This document shows, piece by piece, positions 31,058 to 42,981 of a DNA stretch of 64,000 bases; position 1 is the stretch's first letter, and the number at the start of each line of letters is the position of its first letter. The stretch is from positions 1-64,000 of the forward strand of contig JAKBZN010000010.1 in assembly GCA_021842465.1 (NCBI GenBank), given 5' to 3'. Position numbers and translations under genes: made by a program. The notes below the pieces were generated by a model. The model did no database searches. It was not told the DNA's origin and saw nothing but the letters and a program-made list of their open reading frames with translations. Source of the DNA: Pseudomonadota bacterium. GTDB taxonomy: Bacteria > Pseudomonadota > Gammaproteobacteria > Burkholderiales > Burkholderiaceae_F.

Positions 31058-31594
31058 ATGGCCGAACTTTCCACGATCGCACGTCCCTACGCCGAAGCGT
31101 TCTTCGACGCGGCGCAAGCGCAGGGAAAAACCGCGGAATGGCTGCCGGCGCTGGACGCGCTGGCGGCGGTCGCTTCGCAGCCCGACGTGGCGGAATCGCT
31201 GGGTGACCCCCGGCTCACGCCGCAGCAGCGCATCGACCTCATCGCCGGTTTGGCGGGGGCGCAGTTGCCCGAGACGGTTTTGGGCCTGCTCCGCGTCGTC
31301 GTCGAAAACGACCGGGTGGTCGCGCTGCCGGAAATCGCCGCGCAGGTCCGCAGCCGGAAGAACGAGGCGGACGGCGTCGCGGACTGCGTGATCGAAAGCG
31401 CGTACCCGATGGAGCCGGGGCAGGTCGCCGGTCTGGTCGGCGCGTTGGCCAAGAAGTTTCCCTTTCAACTCAAGCCTGAAGTCCGGGTCGACTCGCGCCT
31501 CATCGGCGGCGTGCGGGTCACCGTCGGCGATCGGGTGATGGACAACTCGGTGCGCGCCCGTCTGGACGGCCTGCGCATCCAGTTGACCGCGTGA
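31058..31594 (+). CDS. atpH: ATP synthase F1 subunit delta
   Basis: The 178-residue subunit links the b stalk to the alpha subunits. The N-terminus [18 protein letters not shown] and the C-terminal signature [20 protein letters not shown] (DxxLIGGxxVxxGDxVxD pattern) are clear. It starts three bases after atpF. Confidence 0.97.
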   Translation: MAELSTIARPYAEAFFDAAQAQGKTAEWLPALDALAAVASQPDVAESLGDPRLTPQQRIDLIAGLAGAQLPETVLGLLRVVVENDRVVALPEIAAQVRSRKNEADGVADCVIESAYPMEPGQVAGLVGALAKKFPFQLKPEVRVDSRLIGGVRVTVGDRVMDNSVRARLDGLRIQLTA

Positions 31595-31616
31595 TATTCC
31601 AATCCGGAGTGGTTCG

Positions 31617-33158
<1,542 letters not shown>

Positions 33159-33201
33159 TCCACGGGACGACCTGACAGCGTAATCAAGAGAAGGCTTCCC
33201 G

Positions 33202-35576
<2,375 letters not shown>

Positions 35577-35598
35577 TCGGCGGAGAAGGAACCCCCGC

Positions 35599-36039
35599 AT
35601 GGCCACCATTCATGTCGACGTCGTCAGCGCCGAAGAGTTGATCTTCTCCGGACAGGCCGAGTTCGTCGTCCTGCCGGGCGAAGACGGTGAACTTGGCGTA
35701 TATCCCCGCCATGTGCCGCTGATCACGCGTATCAAGCCCGGTGTCGTCCGCATCCACACGATCGGCGGCACCGACGAGCGCATCTTCGTCGCCGGCGGCA
35801 TCCTGGAAGTGCAACCGACCATCGTGACGGTGCTCGCCGATACGGCGATCCGCGCGAAGGATCTGGACGAAGCCAAGGCGATCGAGGCGCTCAAGCGGGC
35901 CGAAGAAATTCACCGCGCCGCACTCGACAAGCTCGATATCGCCAGGGTCGAAGCCGAGATTGCCTTGCTGACCGCCCAACTGGCCGCAGTTCGCAACTAC
36001 AAGGCCAGCACTCCCACCGGAGCGGCGTCGATCCGGTAG
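35599..36039 (+). CDS. atpC: ATP synthase F1 subunit epsilon
   Basis: The 146-residue subunit has the N-terminal beta barrel ([32 protein letters not shown]) and a C-terminal helical hairpin ([13 protein letters not shown] onward) that can inhibit the motor. It ends the atp operon; a GC-rich hairpin follows at 36045. Confidence 0.97.
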   Translation: MATIHVDVVSAEELIFSGQAEFVVLPGEDGELGVYPRHVPLITRIKPGVVRIHTIGGTDERIFVAGGILEVQPTIVTVLADTAIRAKDLDEAKAIEALKRAEEIHRAALDKLDIARVEAEIALLTAQLAAVRNYKASTPTGAASIR

Positions 36040-36044
36040 TCCCG

Positions 36045-36068
36045 CCGGTCCCGGATGGGTGGGACCGG
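36045..36068. terminator. Hairpin between convergent atpC and AsmA-like genes
   Basis: CCGGTCCC (36045-36052) pairs with GGGACCGG (36061-36068) around an 8-base loop, six bases after the atpC stop. No T-run follows on either strand, so termination would be of an atypical or assisted kind. Confidence 0.5.
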
Positions 36069-36129
36069 GGGGCACTTCGCGCTCCGCCAGGCCGCCCGGT
36101 GGTTTCCGGTAGACGGCTTCCGGTGCGGG

Positions 36130-37560
36130 TCACCCGCCAAACGCCGGCTGTGTCAGCGTCCCCCGGACGGTGACACGGACCGGCGCTTGCGCGCGCATCG
36201 AATCGATCAGATCGGCGAAGAGGCTCCCCGAAAGCCGGCGCTTGTCCGCAATCGTCACCTCGCCGACCACCGCGAGGGCGCCGGCCCGCAGGCGGATGTC
36301 GCGTAGCGCCAGTCCCCCACGCCCGATCTCCAGGGACGCCGTTCCCGACCGAAACGGCGTCGACCCCCCCGATCCTTGGATGCCGCCCGGATGGGTCGCC
36401 GCGTACCCGAGGTCGACGCCGTTCAGCGTACCGTCGCGCATCGAAACGCGGCCGACGAACGAGGCATCCGCGAATGCGCCGGCGACGGTGTCGCCCCGCC
36501 CCGCAAGCTGCCCGGAAACCGACGCCGATCCCGCCAACAGCGGCGGCGCGCCGCCATCGCCCGGGTCGGAACCCGCCGCGCCCCCGAGCATGGCGGCGAC
36601 ATCCACTTGGCCCGATTCGACCGTTCCGCGGAGCGCCCAGCCCGTGGCGTCGCGCTGCACCACCGCTCGCGCGTCGAGGTCACCGCGCCGATCGTTGATC
36701 ATCAGCGAGTCCAGAGCGATCCGATCGCGCGTGACCGTTCCCTGGCCCCGCACCCGGTCGAACCCGAAGCCCGGCGCGGTGGGAAGCGCCGTCCTCGTTC
36801 CGTCCAGCCGAAAAGAGATGGTGTCGGGCGGTTCCCCCGCCGCGGACTGCGGGGAGGGTGAAAACGCGAGCTGTAGGAAGGCGCCCGTGCGCGACGCTTG
36901 GGTCAGCGTGACGCCATCGAAGCCGCCTCCGGAATTGCGCGCGGCAACCATTACCCACGGCGCGGCGTCTCCCGGAATCGCGCCCGGCAATGCCAGCGCC
37001 GCACACCGCAGCGCACCGACGTCAGCGGGGAGCGCGGCGCGCAGCCGCGGCAACAGGCCAAGCAGAAACCGAGCCTGCTCCGGAGTGAGGCTCAGGGGCG
37101 CGATCTCCCCGGCACCCCATTCCAGGCGCCGTTCGATCAGGAGCTGCCCAAGGTTCCGCACCTGCACCTGCAACGAGATTGCCGGGAAGGCGACCTGGTC
37201 CCCCACGCGCACGTCGTCGAGCTCCAGGTGCGGAGTCGGCGACAGGCGAAGCCGCGAATCGGCGATCTGCACCGGGACGCCCAGCGTCCGGGTCAGGCGG
37301 GCGGCGATCGCGGAAGGCGAGAGGTCCGCCCGGGCGGCGTCCAGTGTCTGCGCAATCTCCCACCCGCCAATGCCCACCACCGCCAGCGCGACGACACGCA
37401 GCACCCAGACGCGGGCGCGCCGCCGGAGATGCCGACGGGCGCGGGCCGGGGGATCCTGGTGCGCCCGGCCCTGCAACTCCAGCATGTCCAGCCGGTCGGG
37501 AACGTTCACCGAGGTGATGGCAAAGTCGGTCGACGGAGGATCGAGTTCTCGCCGCATCAT
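36130..37560 (-). CDS. AsmA-like membrane-anchored protein
   Basis: The 476-residue protein has one N-terminal membrane helix (about 50-68, VWVLRVVALAVVGIGGWEI) after a basic stretch. It is followed by a long beta-rich periplasmic part with the AsmA-type opening LTRTLGVPVQIADSRLRLSP, a PHLELDDVRVGD segment and C-terminal strands AGALAVVGEVTIADKRRLSG and VRVTVRGTLTQPAF. AsmA relatives are thought to act in outer-membrane lipid homeostasis. This is a short, divergent member judged by pattern. It converges on atpC. Confidence 0.68.
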   Translation of the reverse strand: MMRRELDPPSTDFAITSVNVPDRLDMLELQGRAHQDPPARARRHLRRRARVWVLRVVALAVVGIGGWEIAQTLDAARADLSPSAIAARLTRTLGVPVQIADSRLRLSPTPHLELDDVRVGDQVAFPAISLQVQVRNLGQLLIERRLEWGAGEIAPLSLTPEQARFLLGLLPRLRAALPADVGALRCAALALPGAIPGDAAPWVMVAARNSGGGFDGVTLTQASRTGAFLQLAFSPSPQSAAGEPPDTISFRLDGTRTALPTAPGFGFDRVRGQGTVTRDRIALDSLMINDRRGDLDARAVVQRDATGWALRGTVESGQVDVAAMLGGAAGSDPGDGGAPPLLAGSASVSGQLAGRGDTVAGAFADASFVGRVSMRDGTLNGVDLGYAATHPGGIQGSGGSTPFRSGTASLEIGRGGLALRDIRLRAGALAVVGEVTIADKRRLSGSLFADLIDSMRAQAPVRVTVRGTLTQPAFGG

Positions 37561-37727
37561 GGTGGATCGGTGGTAAGGACAAAGAAGGAGAGGTGCCTGC
37601 CCCCTAGGGCTGACACCAGGGTTCCGAACGCGGGTCGGTGTCCTCGCCGGGCCACCGACCAGGCACCACCCAATATCGCGGGGGACCGGGCCGCACGCCT
37701 GCGGACCGCGCCCACCCGCGCCATTTT

Positions 37728-37934
37728 TCAGGAAAGGATGTTGATGTCGACCGCCTGCAAGCCCTTTTGGCCCTGCTGCACTTGATATTCGACGCGCTGG
37801 TTTTCTTTCAAGGTCCGAAACCCCTTGGACTTGATTCCGCTGTAGTGCGCAAACACGTCGCTACCCCCGTCGTCGGGCTTGATGAACCCGAACCCCTTGG
37901 TCTCGTTGAACCATTTCACCGTTCCAGTCGGCAT
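37728..37934 (-). CDS. CspA-family cold-shock protein
   Basis: The 68-residue single OB-fold protein has RNP1 [11 protein letters not shown] and RNP2 VFAHYSGI (VFVHFSAI in E. coli). It starts at ATG 37934 with [12 protein letters not shown], the usual N-terminus. It acts as an RNA/ssDNA chaperone. The 285-bp gap between it and panB holds no other gene and may contain a long 5' leader, as is common for csp genes; I could not define a structure. Confidence 0.95.
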   Translation of the reverse strand: MPTGTVKWFNETKGFGFIKPDDGGSDVFAHYSGIKSKGFRTLKENQRVEYQVQQGQKGLQAVDINILS

Positions 37935-38219
37935 ACGCAAACCCACCCTACGAATTGACGCGGGATGCGCCCGCGGCGCGCAAGCGATCGGTGCGGCCGG
38001 ATTGGCCCGGCCGGCTTCGCGCCCCCGGCATTGCGCACGATAGGCGGCGGCACCGGACGCGCGACAACCAGCAGGGCGTCAACGGAAGATGCCCGGAATT
38101 CGCAGCGGCGGAATCGACTGCGCGCAAAAATTACTCCAATCTCCCCGCGAATGCCAGAGATATTTTCCGCTCGCTTGCGCGCCATCGCCCTTCCGGACGA
38201 CCCGCGCGTCACGCCATTT

Positions 38220-39020
38220 TTACGCCTCGTCGGCGTATACCTGCTCGGGGCCGGGAAACGCCCCGCTGCGCACCGCGTCGACGTACCGCCGAACCGCACC
38301 GTCGACCGAGCCCCCTTCGGCGAGAAAATTCTTCACGAAGCGCGGTCGCTTCCCCGACGTGACCCCGAGCATGTCGTGCAGAACGAGCACCTGTCCGTCA
38401 CAGGCAGCGCTCGCGCCGATCCCGATGACCAGCGACCGTCGCCGGGCGACGATGCGTTCGGCCAGCGAGTGGGGTACGGCCTCGACGACCAGCATGTCCG
38501 CTCCCGCCTCCTCGATCGCCCGCGCGCCCGCCAGGACCCGCTCCGCCCCCGCCGCATCCTTGCCCTGAATCCGGTATCCGCCCAGCGTCTGCACGTGTTG
38601 CGGCGTGAGTCCGACATGCCCGCAGACGGGAACCCCCCGGGCGACGAGGAAGGCCACCGTCGCCGCCATTTCTTCGCCGCCCTCGAGCTTGACCATATCC
38701 GCGCCCGCCTGCATCAGTTCCACGGCGTTGCCCAAGGCCTGCTCGGGGCTGGCCTGGTAGGAGCCGAACGGCATGTCGGCGACGATCCAAGCCGTGCGGG
38801 CGCCCCGCGCGACCGCGCGGGTGTGGTACGCGACGTCGCCGACGGTGACCGGCAGGGTCGACGCATGACCCTGGATGACCATTCCGAGCGAATCGCCGAC
38901 GAGCAGGATGTCGACTCCGGCATCGTCGAGCACGCCGGCGAAGCTCGCGTCGTAACAAGTGAGGCTGGCCAGCTTGCGGGTCGCCGCGAGCCGACGGAGA
39001 TCGTGAATGGTGCGTCGCAA
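38220..39020 (-). CDS. panB: 3-methyl-2-oxobutanoate hydroxymethyltransferase
   Basis: PanB makes ketopantoate from 2-oxoisovalerate and methylene-tetrahydrofolate, the first committed pantothenate step. The motifs LTCYDASFAGVLDDAG, LVGDSLGMV, GGEEMAATV and CGHVGLTPQHV are all present. The start is best placed at TTG 39020: GGGAGG lies eight bases upstream and the resulting RRTIHDLRRL N-terminus and 266-residue length match the family. A longer ATG frame (39107) would run back into mnmE. panC is not adjacent. Confidence 0.95.
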   Translation of the reverse strand: MRRTIHDLRRLAATRKLASLTCYDASFAGVLDDAGVDILLVGDSLGMVIQGHASTLPVTVGDVAYHTRAVARGARTAWIVADMPFGSYQASPEQALGNAVELMQAGADMVKLEGGEEMAATVAFLVARGVPVCGHVGLTPQHVQTLGGYRIQGKDAAGAERVLAGARAIEEAGADMLVVEAVPHSLAERIVARRRSLVIGIGASAACDGQVLVLHDMLGVTSGKRPRFVKNFLAEGGSVDGAVRRYVDAVRSGAFPGPEQVYADEA

Positions 39021-39060
39021 GCCGAGGTCCTCCCAGGAGTGCGGGCGGAATCGCCGCCCC

Positions 39061-40440
39061 TCATTTTCCAATACAAAACCGCCCGAAGATCTCGCCGAGG
39101 ACGTCATCCGGGGTCACCGCGCCGGCGACCTCGCCCAGGGCATCGCCGGCAAGGCGCAGTTCCTCCGCCATCAACTCCGGCAACGCATAGTTCCGATCCG
39201 CTTGCGCGCGCGCGGCATCGAGATGGGTACGAGCGCGCTCGAGCGCATGCACGTGCCGCGCGCGGGCAAGAAACGTGGTCTCGGCGCCCGCTTCATGTTC
39301 CCCCTCCCAGCCGGCGATCCGGAGAATCTCCCGCCGCAATTCCTCGATCCCGGCCCCGCTTCGCGCCGAAATCCGGACGCATCCGTCCTGCAGGCCCGGC
39401 GGCGATCCGGTGAGGTCGATCTTGTTGCGCACGCGCAGGACCGCAATCCCGGCTGCGGCCCCGGCGGTGATCGCCGCATCGCCCGGTTCGTCGGCCTGCC
39501 GATCGTCGACGAGATGCAGCACGATGTCCGCACTGGCGAGCGCCCCGCGCGTGCGTGCGATGCCGATCGCTTCCACCGGGTCGGTCGTCTCGCGCAATCC
39601 GGCGGTGTCGACGACGTTCAGCACGACTCCGTCGATGGCGATTTTGCGCTCGATGCGGTCGCGGGTCGTCCCGGGGTGTTCGGTGACGATGGCGACCTCC
39701 TCGCCGGCGAGCGCGTTGAGCAGGCTGGACTTGCCGACATTGGGCGATCCGGCGAGCACGACGTGGATGCCCTCGCGCAGCAGGGCTCCCTGGCGCGCCC
39801 GATGCAGCAGCGCGTGCAGCGCGTCGCCTGTCTGCGCCAAGCGGCGCCGGCAGTCCGCCGCCCGCAGGAATTCGATCTCCTCTTCCGGAAAGTCGAGCGT
39901 GGCCTCGGTGAGGGCCCGCAGTTCCAGGAGGTCGGTCGCCAAGGCATGCACGGCGCGCGAAAACTCCCCTTGCAGCGACCGCAGGGCGCCGCGCGCAGCC
40001 GCGGCGGTGCCGGCGTCGATGAGATCGGCCACCGCTTCCGCCTGGGCGAGGTCGATCTTGCCATTGCGGAATGCCCGCTGCGTGAACTCCCCCGGGCGCG
40101 CGATGCGGGCGCCGACGCCGCCTCCCGCCTGCAGACAACGGGAAAGGATCATCTGCAGCACGGCGGGGCCGCCATGCCCCTGGAGTTCGAGCACCGACTC
40201 GCCGGTGTACGAGTGGGGCGCGGGAAACCAGAGAGCAAGCCCCGAGTCGATGGCTCGGCCGTGATCGTCCAGAAAGTCCGCATGCAGCGCGACGCGGGGC
40301 CGCAGGCGCGCGGCCCGGGTGGGGCCGAGCACGCCCTGGATGAACGGCTCCAGGCGGGTTCCCGAGATGCGGACGACCCCGACCCCGCCCCTTCCGGGCG
40401 CGGTGGCGATCGCGACGATCGGATCGGCATCAAAATTCAT
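39061..40440 (-). CDS. mnmE: tRNA modification GTPase MnmE
   Basis: The 459-residue protein works with MnmG on tRNA U34. The N-terminal tetrahydrofolate-binding domain ([16 protein letters not shown]), helical domain, G domain (G1 [16 protein letters not shown]3 DTAGLRE, G4 NKID) and the C-terminal FCIGK with its essential Cys are intact. Two adjacent ATGs (40443, 40440) are possible starts. In many bacteria mnmE sits between yidC and mnmG; here it is about 15 kb away, on the minus strand, 40 bp upstream of panB and probably in one transcript with it. Confidence 0.97.
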   Translation of the reverse strand: MNFDADPIVAIATAPGRGGVGVVRISGTRLEPFIQGVLGPTRAARLRPRVALHADFLDDHGRAIDSGLALWFPAPHSYTGESVLELQGHGGPAVLQMILSRCLQAGGGVGARIARPGEFTQRAFRNGKIDLAQAEAVADLIDAGTAAAARGALRSLQGEFSRAVHALATDLLELRALTEATLDFPEEEIEFLRAADCRRRLAQTGDALHALLHRARQGALLREGIHVVLAGSPNVGKSSLLNALAGEEVAIVTEHPGTTRDRIERKIAIDGVVLNVVDTAGLRETTDPVEAIGIARTRGALASADIVLHLVDDRQADEPGDAAITAGAAAGIAVLRVRNKIDLTGSPPGLQDGCVRISARSGAGIEELRREILRIAGWEGEHEAGAETTFLARARHVHALERARTHLDAARAQADRNYALPELMAEELRLAGDALGEVAGAVTPDDVLGEIFGRFCIGK

Positions 40441-40723
40441 CATCTTCTTCGCAAAATATCGCGACCGCGCAATTCTGGTGCATAATCGACGCGGATCTGT
40501 TGCGGCACCATGCTCGAGACGTGGACATCCGCAATCCCGATCCCGATGAGGGGGTGGAGTTGCGGAAGCGGCGACGTCGGCGGGGGTTCCTTCGAAGACC
40601 TCTGTCAACGGCTGCGAGCGCTCCGACGTTATCGCTCCAGAGCGCAGAACGCTGAACCGCCAATTCCGGCGGGGGCACTCTGCGAACGATATCGGATTTT
40701 TCAATTAATCCACGGAAGCCAAC

Positions 40724-40933
40724 ATGAAGAAACTGCTTGCTCTGATGATCGCCTCGATGTTCGCCGCTGGTACCGCGTATGCGGCCGACGCTGCCAAGCC
40801 CGCTGCTGCCAAGAAGCCGGCCGCGCACCACGTCGTTCGCCACCATGCCCGCGCCCACGGCCATCGTCACAGCCATCGTCACGGCCATCGCGTTGCGCAC
40901 CACGCTGCCAAGAAGGCCGCCAAGAAGCACTAA
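40724..40933 (+). CDS. Small exported histidine-rich protein
   Basis: The 69-residue product has a clear signal peptide (MKKLLALMIASMFAAGTAYA, residues 1-20) and a mature part made almost only of Ala, Lys, His and Arg: alternating AAKP units, then a core from HHVVRHH to HGHRVAHH with about 15 His, and a KKAAKK tail. It may bind metal ions or nucleic acid/polyanions; no family is recognised. It has its own intrinsic terminator 20 bp downstream, so it is expressed as a single small gene. The 283-bp gap upstream, back to mnmE, shows no other gene. Confidence 0.82.
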   Translation: MKKLLALMIASMFAAGTAYAADAAKPAAAKKPAAHHVVRHHARAHGHRHSHRHGHRVAHHAAKKAAKKH

Positions 40934-40953
40934 GCCGGGATTTTTCCCGCAAG

Positions 40954-40984
40954 AAAAGGCAGGCCTCGCGGCTTGCCTTTTTTT
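40954..40984 (+). terminator. Rho-independent terminator of the His-rich gene
   Basis: AAAGGCAGGCC pairs with GGCTTGCCTTT across TCGC (one mismatch), followed by a T-tract. It is the clearest intrinsic terminator in the window. Confidence 0.88.
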
Positions 40985-40998
40985 ATGCGCTGACATGC

Positions 40999-41191
40999 CT
41001 GGATTGCTTCGGGCTGCGCCCTCGCAATGACGGCGGTGGCCGGGCCATCTCGGGCAGGCCCTCGAAATTCGTCATCGCGAGGTTGGCTATTCCCCGTCGT
41101 CATCGCGAGGCTTGGCTATTCCCCGTTGTCATCGCGAGGCTTGGCTATTCCCCGTTGTCATCGCGAGGCCCGCAGGGCCGCGGCGATCCAG
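40999..41191. repeat. Mosaic repeat locus 2
   Basis: Left arm from CTGGATTGCTTCGGGC to CTCGCAATGACG (40999-41032), an intermediate piece, then three near-identical 29-bp units of GTCATCGCGAGGCTTGGCTA plus TTCCCCGTT, then a right arm from GTCATCGCGAGGCCC to GGCGATCCAG (ending 41191). The arms are the same as in loci 1 and 3; the tandem unit is specific to this locus. The right arm overlaps the 3' end of the DUF167 gene. Confidence 0.88.
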
Positions 41192-41538
41192 CCCGGGTGC
41201 GTATCCAGGGCGGCGAGCCGGAGGGCGAGTGCGGCCAGTGCGTCCGCATCGTCCAGACCGGATATCCGGACCTGCTTGTCGCGACTGGCCGCGCCCGCGG
41301 CAAGCGCAAGTTGCCGCGCACGCAGCCCCAGCGCATCGCCAAGGAAGCGGAGCAGTTCGGCATTGGCCTTGCCGTCCACCGGGGGCGCGTGCAAGGCGAT
41401 CTTCAGTCGATCGCCGTAAGGACCCGCCGCCGCGGTACGCTTGGCACCGGGCTGCACCCGCAGCGACAGAATCACGGATTCGCCATCCTGGCGCGCCCAG
41501 ACCGGCAGCGCCGTCGTGCGAAAATCAGGTTTTTCCAT
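41158..41538 (-). CDS. DUF167 (YggU-family) protein
   Basis: The 126-residue protein has the DUF167 core: [40 protein letters not shown] and the Asp/Lys-containing DKQVRISG. YggU-type proteins are small alpha/beta proteins of unknown role. The start is ATG 41538, only 19 bp from the divergent hemE start. The last residues [10 protein letters not shown] and the stop codon are encoded by the right arm of mosaic repeat locus 2, so the repeat forms part of the reading frame. Confidence 0.88.
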   Translation of the reverse strand: MEKPDFRTTALPVWARQDGESVILSLRVQPGAKRTAAAGPYGDRLKIALHAPPVDGKANAELLRFLGDALGLRARQLALAAGAASRDKQVRISGLDDADALAALALRLAALDTHPGWIAAALRASR

Positions 41539-41557
41539 TTGTCGTGAACGAGCGCGC

Positions 41558-42649
41558 GTGAAACCTACGAACGATACCTTTCTGCGCGCCCTGTTGCGCC
41601 AGCCGACCGAATACACCCCGATCTGGCTGATGCGCCAGGCGGGGCGTTATCTCCCGGAATACAACGCGACGCGCAAGCGCGCCGGCAGTTTCCTTGCGCT
41701 GGCTCAGTCTCCGGACTTGGCAACCGAGGTCACCATGCAGCCGGTCGATCGCTATCCCCTGGATGCGGCGATCCTGTTCTCGGACATCCTCACGGTTCCC
41801 GATGCCATGGGCCTGGGCCTGCATTTCGTCGAGGGCGAGGGGCCGCGGTTCGCGCGTCCGGTGCGTTCCGAAGCGGATGTCGCCGCGCTGGCGGCGCCGG
41901 ATCCCGACGACCGGCTGCGCTACGTGGTGGATGCGGTCCGTTCGATTCGCGGTGCGCTGGCCGGTCGCATTCCCCTGATCGGATTCTCGGGCAGTCCGTG
42001 GACCCTGGCCTGCTACATGGTCGAGGGCGGCGGATCGGACGACTTCCGCACGGTCAAGGAAATGCTCTATCGGCGGCCGGACCTGATGCAGCGGATCCTC
42101 GACGTCAACGTCCAGGCCGTCACCGACTATCTCAATGCCCAGATCCGTGCCGGCGCCCAGGCGGTGATGATTTTCGATACCTGGGGCGGCGTTCTGGCGG
42201 ATCCCGCCTTCCGGGCGTTTTCGCTCGACCCGATGGCGCGCGTCGTCCAGGGTTTGCAGCGCGAGGCGGAGGGCGAGCGGGTGCCTTGCATCGTGTTCAC
42301 GAAGGGCGGTGGCGTCTGGCTCGAAGACCTGGCGCAGACCGGGGCCGACGCTGTGGGCGTGGACTGGACGGTCGATCTGGGCCGCGCGCGCGCCCGGATC
42401 GGCGACCGCTGCGCGCTGCAGGGCAACCTGGATCCGATGGCCCTGCTTGCCGGTGCCGAGCCGGCATGCACGGAAGCCCGCCGGATCCTCGATTCCTTTG
42501 GCGATCCGCAACGCAGTGACGGCACCTGGGATGGACATGTGTTCAATCTGGGACATGGAATTTCCCAGTTCACCGACCCGGAGGCCGTGGCGGCGCTGGT
42601 CGAAACGGTGCACACCCACAGCCGGACGCTGCGGGGTCGCGGCGCCTGA
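41558..42649 (+). CDS. hemE: Uroporphyrinogen decarboxylase
   Basis: HemE converts uroporphyrinogen III to coproporphyrinogen III in haem synthesis. The 363-residue product starts at GTG 41558 and shows both signatures: [15 protein letters not shown] near residue 22 and [20 protein letters not shown]. The catalytic Asp lies in [13 protein letters not shown]. The open frame upstream overlaps the divergent DUF167 gene and is not used. A hairpin follows at 42794. Confidence 0.97.
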   Translation: MKPTNDTFLRALLRQPTEYTPIWLMRQAGRYLPEYNATRKRAGSFLALAQSPDLATEVTMQPVDRYPLDAAILFSDILTVPDAMGLGLHFVEGEGPRFARPVRSEADVAALAAPDPDDRLRYVVDAVRSIRGALAGRIPLIGFSGSPWTLACYMVEGGGSDDFRTVKEMLYRRPDLMQRILDVNVQAVTDYLNAQIRAGAQAVMIFDTWGGVLADPAFRAFSLDPMARVVQGLQREAEGERVPCIVFTKGGGVWLEDLAQTGADAVGVDWTVDLGRARARIGDRCALQGNLDPMALLAGAEPACTEARRILDSFGDPQRSDGTWDGHVFNLGHGISQFTDPEAVAALVETVHTHSRTLRGRGA

Positions 42650-42793
42650 TTCGGGCGGATTCCGCAGGCGACCTCTTCTTGACTTATGCACAAAATTGGG
42701 GAAGTCCCGAAATCCGGGGCATTCCCCTCGGGAAGCCCGGCAAGCCTCCTGAATTTATTTCGTAATGTATTGAAAATAAAGGGATTTTATGGG

Positions 42794-42811
42794 TTGCCCC
42801 CAAAGGGGCAA
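42794..42811. terminator. Hairpin in the hemE-priA gap
   Basis: TTGCCCC (42794-42800) and GGGGCAA (42805-42811) pair around CAAA, 145 bp after hemE. There is no T-run. The sequence just before it (42751-42790) is unusually AT-rich for this genome. Confidence 0.45.
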
Positions 42812-42860
42812 TTCCGCCAAATTCCTGGCCTGTCGAGCACTTAGCGCGCTTTCCCCGGGC

Positions 42861-42881
42861 TTTTCCACATAGTTATCCACA
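42861..42881 (+). promoter_or_regulatory. Pair of DnaA-box-like sites upstream of priA
   Basis: TTTTCCACA (42861-42869) and TTATCCACA (42873-42881; perfect DnaA box) lie 12 bp apart, in phase with about one helical turn, 100 bp before priA. The rest of the 332-bp gap 42650-42981 holds an AT-rich patch and one hairpin but no gene. DnaA might regulate priA, or the sites may serve DnaA titration. Confidence 0.65.
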
Positions 42882-42981
42882 GGAAGCCGATCGCCCTAAA
42901 AAATCCGTACGGGCCTTCAGTAAAAAGAACGGGTTAGCGGCGAATCTTGAGAAAGTGCGCGATATTTTGATCGAGACCGGG

